From CF-13 sp035279665 (lineage in GTDB: Bacteria > Chloroflexota > Dormibacteria > CF-121): a stretch of DNA of 64,000 bases. The translations under genes were made by a program, and so were the position numbers. Positions 57,981 through 64,000 of the stretch are shown here, one piece after another (the first letter of the stretch is position 1; each line of letters begins with the position of its first letter). The stretch covers positions 66,223-130,222 of the forward strand of contig DATEHI010000011.1 of assembly GCA_035279665.1 (NCBI GenBank). Direction: 5' to 3'. The notes under the pieces were generated by a model. That model saw only the letters and a list, made by a program, of their open reading frames with translations. It did no database searches and had not been told where the DNA came from.

Positions 57981-59555
57981 CTACTGACGGACGATCGCTG
58001 GCGCGCGCCCGCGTAAGACGAACTTCTGGATCTTGCCGGTGGCCGTCTTGGGGAGCTCCTCCACGAAGTTGAACCATTGCGGCACCTTGAAGTGCGCCAA
58101 CTTCGCGCGGGCAAATTCTCGAAGCTCCTCCGCGGTCGTGGTCTGACCAGCTTTCAGCACGATGAAGGCACAGGGCGCCTCGCCCCAGCGCTCGTGTGGG
58201 AGGCCGACCACCGCCACCTCCTGGACGGCCGGATGGCGAAGCAGGCATCCCTCGACCTCGACCGATGAAATGTTTTCACCGCCACTGATGATCACGTCCT
58301 TCAGCCGGTCGCGAATCTCGGCGTAGCCGTCCGGGTGCACGACGGCGGCATCGCCGGAGTGGAACCAGCCGTCGCGAATTGCCCTGGCCGTTGCCTGCGG
58401 ATCGCGGTAGTAGCCCTCGAGCACCACGTTGCCGCGGACCACGATCTCGCCGATCGTGCTCCCGTCGTGCGGTACTTCTGCACCGGTGTCCGTGTCCACG
58501 ACGCGGAGGTCACCGGAGGTAATCAGCTCCACGCCCTGACGCGCCTTGATCGTGGCACGCTCGGCCGACGATAACGTGGCATGCTCCGGCAACGGATCGC
58601 AGACCGAGATGAATGGTGAGGTCTCGGTCAGACCGTAGACCTGGGTCACCTCCCATCCCAGCTCGCCCTCGAGCCGCTCGATGGTGGCGGCGGCCGGCGG
58701 GGCACCCGCGGTCACCACGCGCACACCACGCGGCACCTCGCCGCGGACGTTGGCCGGGGCGTTGGCGAGCCCGATCAGGACCGTCGGCGCCGCGCACAGC
58801 CAGGTCACATGCTCCTCGCGGATCAGCCGGAAGATCATCGCCGGGTCTGGCTTCGGCAGGCAGATGTGCGTGCTGGCGGCGGCCGTCACCGTCCAGACGA
58901 ACGTCCATCCGTTGGCGTGGAACATGGGCAGGGTCCAGAGGTAGCGGTCCCCGATCCCCAGCCGCAGGTGCAGCAGCGTTCCAACGGTGTTCAGGTAGGC
59001 GTTGCGGTGGGTGATCATGACGCCCTTAGGCCGCGCCGTCGTGCCGCTCGTGTAGTTGATGGTCAGAAGGTCGCCCTCGCTGATCTCCGGGCGGCTGACG
59101 TTGGGCGATTGGGTCGCGAGCATCGTCTGGTAGTCCATCCACCCCACTCGTGAGCCGGTCATCGCGACGAAATGCCTGACGTCCCCCAGCTGGCCGCGAA
59201 CGCTCTCCACGCTGTCGAGGTATTCCTCGGTAGCACAGACGACGGTTGCCCCCGAGTGGTCGATGATGTAGGCGAAATCGCCGGCCGTCAGCCGGTAGTT
59301 GACCGGCACCAGCACGGCGCCGATCTGCGGCACGGCGTAAAAGGACTCGAGCTGCTGGTGGACGTTCGGCGCGATGTAGGCGACCCGGTCACCCTGGCCA
59401 ACGCCCATCCCTTGGAGCGCGGCGGACCAGCGGTCGCAGCGGTCGAAGAACTGCTCATAGGTGAGCCGGAGGTCGCCGTCGACGACCCCCTCGCGTTGCG
59501 GATGTAACCGGCGAGTCCGCCGCATAAACTCGAGTGGCGTGAGCGGCGTTTCTAT
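57981..59555 (-). CDS. Acyl-CoA synthetase / AMP-dependent ligase
   Basis: ANL-superfamily enzyme of the fatty-acyl or aryl-acid CoA ligase type. Motifs: P-loop NYTSGTTARPKGVM, LPMFHANGWTF, VYGLTETSPF, DGWFHSGDAA, RLKDVIISGGENIS and the catalytic Lys in PKTATGKIQK. The N-terminus is ambiguous. TTG 59621 lies upstream of a TAAACT -10 (59593-59598); ATG 59525 would cut conserved residues (ETPLTPLEF). An ATA at 59555 has GGAGGAGG 9 nt upstream and fits both. I use it provisionally. The role could be fatty-acid activation. Confidence 0.9.
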   Translation of the reverse strand: METPLTPLEFMRRTRRLHPQREGVVDGDLRLTYEQFFDRCDRWSAALQGMGVGQGDRVAYIAPNVHQQLESFYAVPQIGAVLVPVNYRLTAGDFAYIIDHSGATVVCATEEYLDSVESVRGQLGDVRHFVAMTGSRVGWMDYQTMLATQSPNVSRPEISEGDLLTINYTSGTTARPKGVMITHRNAYLNTVGTLLHLRLGIGDRYLWTLPMFHANGWTFVWTVTAAASTHICLPKPDPAMIFRLIREEHVTWLCAAPTVLIGLANAPANVRGEVPRGVRVVTAGAPPAAATIERLEGELGWEVTQVYGLTETSPFISVCDPLPEHATLSSAERATIKARQGVELITSGDLRVVDTDTGAEVPHDGSTIGEIVVRGNVVLEGYYRDPQATARAIRDGWFHSGDAAVVHPDGYAEIRDRLKDVIISGGENISSVEVEGCLLRHPAVQEVAVVGLPHERWGEAPCAFIVLKAGQTTTAEELREFARAKLAHFKVPQWFNFVEELPKTATGKIQKFVLRGRAPAIVRQ

Positions 59556-59592
59556 CGAGCCCTTCCTCCTCCGGCTGTCCGACTTTGTGCCG

Positions 59593-59598
59593 AGTTTA
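59593..59598 (-). promoter_or_regulatory. -10-like TAAACT of the acyl-CoA synthetase gene
   Basis: TAAACT on the minus strand; the mRNA would start near 59586 and include the GGAGGAGGAAGGG at 59560-59572. Confidence 0.4.
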
Positions 59599-59691
59599 GT
59601 CCGGCGCCGACCCCATGGCAAGACACGGGGGAGAAACCAAACGGGGGTCTGCTGCGTTACTTGTCGGGCGGGGGCGTTGCCGGCTCTTCGC

Positions 59692-59697
59692 TAGACT
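59692..59697 (+). promoter_or_regulatory. -10 box upstream of dxs
   Basis: TAGACT ends 12 nt before the dxs ATG, allowing only a very short leader. Confidence 0.4.
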
Positions 59698-59709
59698 CGA
59701 ACAGCGGAC

Positions 59710-61629
59710 ATGGACCAGGTTTCCAACACACCAGTTCTCGACCGGATCACCAGTCCGGCTGATCTTCGCGCGCTGAGCGATGCGGAGTTGCTCGCCCTGG
59801 CGGAGGAGATCCGCCAATTCCTGGTGGCGACGGTCTCCAAGACCGGTGGTCACCTCGGCCCCAATCTCGGCGTCGTGGAGCTGACCCTGGCGCTCCACCG
59901 TGTGTTCGAGAGCCCGAAGGACCGGATCCTCTGGGACACTGGCCACCAGTCCTACGTTCACAAGTTGCTGACCCGCCCCCGCGAAGGTTTTGCCCGGCTG
60001 CGCAAGCTGGGCGGCATGAGCGGCTATCCGAACCGAACCGAGAGTGAGCACGATTTCATCGAGAACAGCCACGCGTCCACAGGGCTCAGTTACGCCTCCG
60101 GGATGGCCGAGGCGATGCGGCGGCAGAGCGATCACGGACATGTGGTCGTCGTCGTGGGCGATGGCGCCCTGACCGGCGGCATGGCCTATGAAGCGCTCAA
60201 CAACATCGGTCATCGCAAGACCCCGGTGATCATCGTCGTCAACGACAACGGCCGGTCCTATGCGCCCACCATCGGCGGCCTGGCGCAACACCTGGCGCAG
60301 CAGCTTACGGTCCTCAACCCGACGTATCACCGGACGAAGAGCCGCGTCGACCGGATCCTGCGTGGCGTCCCCGCCGGCGATAAGGCGATCGAAGCTGGAC
60401 GCCGGATCAAGGAAGGCCTGAAAGAGCTCGTCTCGCCGCGCACCTTCTTCGAATACCTCGGCATCAAGTACTCCGGACCAATCAATGGCCACAACATCGA
60501 AGACATCGAGCGCACCTTGCGCCAGGTCAGCCAGCTGGGCGGCCCGGCGGTGGTGCACGTCATCACGACCAAGGGCCGCGGCTATGGGCCGGCCGAGGAA
60601 GACGAGATCGACCATCTGCACGGCGTGAGTGCCTTCGACGTGCTGACCGCCAAACCCTTGAGCCGCAAAGTCTCCTACACCGATGTCTTTGGCGAGGCGC
60701 TGGTGCAGGAAGCCGAACGGGAGCCGAGGCTGGTTGCCATTACCGCCGCGATGGGCAGCAGCGCCGGGCTCGGGCCCTTCGCCGAGCGCTTCCCCGACCG
60801 GTTCTACGACGTCGGGATCGCAGAGCAACACGCCGTCACCTTCTCGGCAGGCCTGGCCATGGCCGGCCTGCGTCCGGTGGTCGCCATCTATTCGACGTTC
60901 CTGCAGCGCGCCCTCGACCAGCTGATGATGGACGTCTGCCTGCATAATCTGCCGGTCACCTTCGTGCTCGACCGGGCGGGGATCACCGGCGATGACGGTC
61001 CCTCGCACCACGGCATCTTCGACCTGACGTTCCTTCGAGCGATGCCGGGCCTCACCCTGGCCGCGGCCAGCGATCCGCAGGAGCTGCGCGACCTGTTACA
61101 TACCGCGATCACGCGCGAGCCCGCCGGGCCGTTCGCGATTCGTTTTCCCAAAGGCGCGGCCGGAGAGAGCGAAGCGCAACCCGCGCAGTTCCTCCCGGTG
61201 GGCGAATGGGAGGTGCTGCGGCAGGGCAGTGCGGCATTGTTGCTGGCGACCGGCAAGCTGGTGGCGGTCGCCATGGAAGCCGCCGCCATGCTCGACAAGG
61301 AGGGCCTGCCGCTCACGGTCGTCAACAGCCGCTACATCAAGCCGCTCGATTCCAGGCTCGAGAGCTGGGCGCGTCGTCACCCCGCGGTGCTCACGCTCGA
61401 AGACAACGTCGTGACCGGTGGCTTCGGGTCGGCCGTCGCTGAGGTGCTCGCGCCTCTGGGAATTCCGGTGACAGTCATGGCGGTCCCCGATACCTTCATC
61501 GAACAGGGTGGCCAGGCGGAGCTGCTCAAACAGCTCGGGCTGGACGCCTCGGGCGTCGCCGCGCGCGTGCGGCGGGCGCTGGCTGAGACCGACTCGATGC
61601 CGCAGCCGGCGACGCAACCCGGCACCTAG
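59710..61629 (+). CDS. dxs: 1-deoxy-D-xylulose-5-phosphate synthase
   Basis: Thiamine-diphosphate enzyme that joins pyruvate and glyceraldehyde-3-phosphate, the first step of MEP isoprenoid synthesis. The 639 residues are full length. Motifs include TVSKTGGHLGPNLGVVELTLALH, WDTGHQSYVHKLLTGR-like region, the ThDP site VVGDGALTGGMAYEALNN, DVGIAEQHAVTFSAGLA with its catalytic Glu, DRAGITGDDGPSHHG and the transketolase C-terminal VTGGFGSAVAEVL. It is divergent from the acyl-CoA synthetase gene. No other MEP genes are in the window. Confidence 0.97.
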   Translation: MDQVSNTPVLDRITSPADLRALSDAELLALAEEIRQFLVATVSKTGGHLGPNLGVVELTLALHRVFESPKDRILWDTGHQSYVHKLLTRPREGFARLRKLGGMSGYPNRTESEHDFIENSHASTGLSYASGMAEAMRRQSDHGHVVVVVGDGALTGGMAYEALNNIGHRKTPVIIVVNDNGRSYAPTIGGLAQHLAQQLTVLNPTYHRTKSRVDRILRGVPAGDKAIEAGRRIKEGLKELVSPRTFFEYLGIKYSGPINGHNIEDIERTLRQVSQLGGPAVVHVITTKGRGYGPAEEDEIDHLHGVSAFDVLTAKPLSRKVSYTDVFGEALVQEAEREPRLVAITAAMGSSAGLGPFAERFPDRFYDVGIAEQHAVTFSAGLAMAGLRPVVAIYSTFLQRALDQLMMDVCLHNLPVTFVLDRAGITGDDGPSHHGIFDLTFLRAMPGLTLAAASDPQELRDLLHTAITREPAGPFAIRFPKGAAGESEAQPAQFLPVGEWEVLRQGSAALLLATGKLVAVAMEAAAMLDKEGLPLTVVNSRYIKPLDSRLESWARRHPAVLTLEDNVVTGGFGSAVAEVLAPLGIPVTVMAVPDTFIEQGGQAELLKQLGLDASGVAARVRRALAETDSMPQPATQPGT

Positions 61630-61640
61630 GCGGAGGGGGA

Positions 61641-62177
61641 ATGGCGAAGATCTCGCCGGATCCAGTCACGCAGGCTCGCGCATACCAGGAACTTCTCCTC
61701 GCACTGCTCGGCGAGGACGAGCCGGACGCCGTTCAAGAGCGCACCGAGGCAGCGGTGCGGTCGGTGCTCGGGGAGTCGGGGTCGGACCTGCGTCGCCGGC
61801 CGGCGCCCGCCGAATGGTCGGTGATGGAGCTGCTCGGCCACCTGGCCGACGCCGAGATCGTCATGTCGGCACGCTATCGCTGGGCGCTGAGCCAGGACGA
61901 ACCGCCACTGCTCGGATACGACCAGGACCTGTGGGTGGCGCGATTGCGGCACAACGACGGGCAACCGGACGAGCTGCTGGCGGTGTTCTCAGTTCTACGG
62001 GCCGCCAACCTGCAACTCTGGCGCCGGTCGTCGGCCGATGAGCGACAGCGGGTGGCGATGCACGCGGAGCGAGGGCCCGAGAGCTATGAGTTGATGTTTC
62101 GCATGCTGGCCGGGCACGACCGCTTCCACCTCAACCAGATGCGCGACACGCTTCGCCAGTTGCGCGTCGGGCATTAA
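61641..62177 (+). CDS. DinB-superfamily protein
   Basis: A 178-residue four-helix-bundle protein of the DinB/YfiT type. Landmarks are EWSVMELLGHLADAEIVMS (conserved His in helix 2), RYRWAL and GHDRFHLNQMRDTL (two further His), which together can form the metal site of DinB-like proteins. Family members include bacillithiol S-transferases and other thiol-dependent enzymes; no specific function is shown. It lies 11 nt after dxs and shares the stop TTAA with the convergent kinase gene. Confidence 0.85.
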   Translation: MAKISPDPVTQARAYQELLLALLGEDEPDAVQERTEAAVRSVLGESGSDLRRRPAPAEWSVMELLGHLADAEIVMSARYRWALSQDEPPLLGYDQDLWVARLRHNDGQPDELLAVFSVLRAANLQLWRRSSADERQRVAMHAERGPESYELMFRMLAGHDRFHLNQMRDTLRQLRVGH

Positions 62178-63997
62178 GCCAGCCGGGACTCGGAGTCGAC
62201 GTCGGCCTCGGCGTCCACGACGTGCAGGCGCGGCGCAGCCGGCTGGGGTTCGCTCTCGACGGGTACGCTCTCGGGGGGCGCGGCGACGACCAGGGGAAGC
62301 GTAAGCGTGAAGGTGCTGCCCGAGCCAGGGCGTGATTCCACCCGGATGTCGCCACCGTGCTGGCGGGCCAGCTCGCGGGAGAGGTAAAGGCCAAGACCCG
62401 TCCCGCCGACGTGGCTGGTGGCACGGTGTTCGATCCGCTCGAATCGGTTGAACAGCCGGGGGAGGTCCTCGTGAGCGACGCCCACGCCACTGTCCACTAC
62501 CCGCAGCGTCGCGACCCCGTCGGCCACTGAAACAGCGCACTGGACCTGCCCGCCGGTTGGTGAGTACTTGATCGCATTCTCGAGCAGGTTGCTGACGATC
62601 GTCTTGATCCTATCGGCGTCGCCCAACACCGTGACAGCAACCGGGGGCGTTTCGATGGTCAACACGTGATCCGGGCCGGCGAGGGGTCGAACAACCTGCA
62701 GCGCGTCGGCCGCAACTTCGCGAAGGTCCAGCCGCTCGCGCTTCAATGCCAGGCGGCCATCTTCGAGTCGCGCCGAATCGAGCATCTGCGCGACCAGCAG
62801 GTTCAACTCAGCGGTCTTCGTCTTCAAGACCTCCACCGCTCGCAGCCCCGACTCCTGGAGCTGGCCAAGAGAACCCTGCTCGAGCATCGACAGGTAACCG
62901 TTGATCACGCCCAGCGGGCTGCGCAGCTCGTGCGAGGCGAGGTTCAGGAACTGGGACTTCGTCTTCTCCAGTGCCGCCAACCGTTCGGTGACCCGGGCAC
63001 GATCGAGCGCCGCGGTGATGTTGGCGGCGTAGCCACGCAGGCCGCTCATCTCGTCGGTGCCGAAGAACGGGGTGTAAGGGCCGGAGACGACCACCATGGC
63101 GCCCACGCCGAGGTCCAGCGGCAAAGGCACGACGATCGCGTCCTCACGGCGCGAGCCCGGCGTGGCGAGCAAGCTCGGCTGACCCTTTGGGTCGACGTGG
63201 CCAGCCAGCTGGAGCGCGGTGTCCTTGGCGAGGCCTCGCAAGGCCAGCACCTCGCCGTTGGCATCGACGACGGCAATGCCTTCGGCCCCGACCAGTCGGA
63301 GTCCCCACTCGGCCGCACGCTTCGCCAGGGTCGGCCGATCGGGACTGAAGAGCACGAGGTCGTGGACCGCGTCGCGGTACGCATCCTCTTCGCTCTGGCG
63401 CCAGAGTCGCCGCAGCCATTTGGGCGCGGCGAAGCTGACGTAGAGCAGGGGAAGTGCGACGATCGCCACCGCTTCGAAGAGCCACTGCACCACGGGGTTG
63501 GTGGCCGCGGCCCCCCCAAACCCGGCGACGAGCAGGATGAGGACGATCGCCCCGTAGCCCCCGGCGATCGCACGCAGCCGCGCGCGCTGCACCGCCGGCC
63601 GGCGCCGTGAGGCGATCCAGAAGCGAACGATCGGCTCGACGACGCAGGCGGACCAGACTACGACCACGCCGATGGTGGCCATCGACTGCAGGGTGGTGGG
63701 CCGTCGGTGCACATCAGACGGAATCCCTACTGCCAGCGCAAACGCCGTTGCCGCCACGGCGACCACCAGCGCGCCGATCCGAAGACGCCGGCTCAACGGG
63801 ATGAAGGTGTCGCGGAAGAGGAGCAAGGCGTAGCCCGAGGCCATGAAGAGGATCAGGGCCAGATCGCCCACGGGGGCGCCCAGCCGATAGCCGGTGAGGG
63901 TATTCAGGAGGCCGACGGCGCTCGTCAGCCCGAGGGTCGCCAGCGCCAACGCGAGGTAACCACGGCTGCGCTCCCGAAGGCGAAGCCAGTCCACCAC
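62174..63997 (-). CDS. Membrane sensor histidine kinase, start at window edge
   Basis: At least 607 residues. Seven or so hydrophobic helices lie in the first 215 residues (for example LALALATLGLTSAVGLL, AIVLILLVAGFGG). A GAF-like domain follows at about 215-350 (RLVGAEGIAVVDANGEVLALRG). HisKA LASHELRSPLGVINGYLSML carries the phospho-His. HATPase boxes are NLLENAIKYSP, DSGVGV and GTGLGLYLSRELA. A Pro/Glu/Val-rich tail ends the protein. The GTG at 63997 is 3 nt from the window edge, so the gene may begin further upstream. No response regulator is visible next to it. Confidence 0.92.
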   Translation of the reverse strand: MVDWLRLRERSRGYLALALATLGLTSAVGLLNTLTGYRLGAPVGDLALILFMASGYALLLFRDTFIPLSRRLRIGALVVAVAATAFALAVGIPSDVHRRPTTLQSMATIGVVVVWSACVVEPIVRFWIASRRRPAVQRARLRAIAGGYGAIVLILLVAGFGGAAATNPVVQWLFEAVAIVALPLLYVSFAAPKWLRRLWRQSEEDAYRDAVHDLVLFSPDRPTLAKRAAEWGLRLVGAEGIAVVDANGEVLALRGLAKDTALQLAGHVDPKGQPSLLATPGSRREDAIVVPLPLDLGVGAMVVVSGPYTPFFGTDEMSGLRGYAANITAALDRARVTERLAALEKTKSQFLNLASHELRSPLGVINGYLSMLEQGSLGQLQESGLRAVEVLKTKTAELNLLVAQMLDSARLEDGRLALKRERLDLREVAADALQVVRPLAGPDHVLTIETPPVAVTVLGDADRIKTIVSNLLENAIKYSPTGGQVQCAVSVADGVATLRVVDSGVGVAHEDLPRLFNRFERIEHRATSHVGGTGLGLYLSRELARQHGGDIRVESRPGSGSTFTLTLPLVVAAPPESVPVESEPQPAAPRLHVVDAEADVDSESRLA

Positions 63998-64000
63998 GGT

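Overview
This is a gene-dense, GC-rich bacterial chromosome segment built around the replication origin. I see no rRNA, tRNA, CRISPR array, insertion sequence or prophage. The order parA-parB on one side, then jag-yidC-yidD-rnpA-rpmH | oriC | dnaA-dnaN-recF-dciA, is the classical origin block. High GC, short intergenic gaps, many 4-nt stop/start overlaps, GTG/TTG starts and frequent leaderless-looking promoters suggest a Terrabacteria lineage such as Chloroflexota or Candidatus Dormibacterota. That placement is an inference; nothing in the window proves it.

Layout. 0-1.9 kb: end of a CPBP-family membrane protease, parA, parB and a parS-like site. 1.9-5.4 kb (minus): ndk, lepB, an M16 protease and jag. 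5.4-7.0 kb (minus): yidC, yidD, rnpA, rpmH. 7.0-7.3 kb: oriC with DnaA boxes. 7.3-14.2 kb: dnaA, dnaN, recF, dciA and a UvrD-like helicase fused to a RecB-type nuclease. 14.2-18.5 kb: a gene-poor stretch, an MGDG-synthase-like glycosyltransferase, a K+ channel with an RCK domain and a GT4 enzyme. 18.5-22.8 kb: a TetR-MMPL operon with a visible promoter and operator, and an MFS transporter. 22.8-26 kb: an Ig-like/beta-propeller lipoprotein and a DUF4388 protein. 26-30 kb: two FemAB-like genes, then a histidine kinase and response regulator. 30-34 kb: GT4, folK, folP | murE. 34-37.5 kb: AraC and VOC proteins, an Imm74-like protein, a methyltransferase, an SH3 protein and rsmG. 37.5-47.2 kb: FmdB, then a MoxR/DUF58/DUF4350/DUF4129 cluster with ECF sigma/anti-sigma, SpoIIM and RDD genes. 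47.2-50.7 kb: DUF2203, a cysteine desulfurase, a zinc-ribbon protein and a GT39 enzyme. 50.7-54.4 kb: a redox neighbourhood. 54.4-64 kb: SH3 and lipoprotein genes, an RnfD-like fusion, an acyl-CoA synthetase, dxs, a DinB-like protein and a membrane histidine kinase.

Most notable signal. At 53765-54358 an AhpD-like peroxidase gene carries an in-frame TGA exactly where the second catalytic cysteine of the E-x11-C-x2-C-x3-H signature should be. The frame continues intact for 115 codons. A stem-loop lies within the usual bacterial SECIS distance, with a G and U in its loop. This is a strong selenoprotein candidate. It sits beside thioredoxin reductase and an ECF sigma factor whose overlapping partner is a Tat-signal Rieske protein with a long cytoplasmic N-terminus, possibly a redox-sensing anti-sigma factor.

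A second theme is transcription architecture. Eight genes have a TANNNT -10 box ending 6-8 nt before the start codon, which suggests leaderless mRNAs. Two divergent pairs (rsmG/fmdB and folP/murE) use overlapping -10 boxes on opposite strands. Four convergent pairs share a palindromic stop tetranucleotide.
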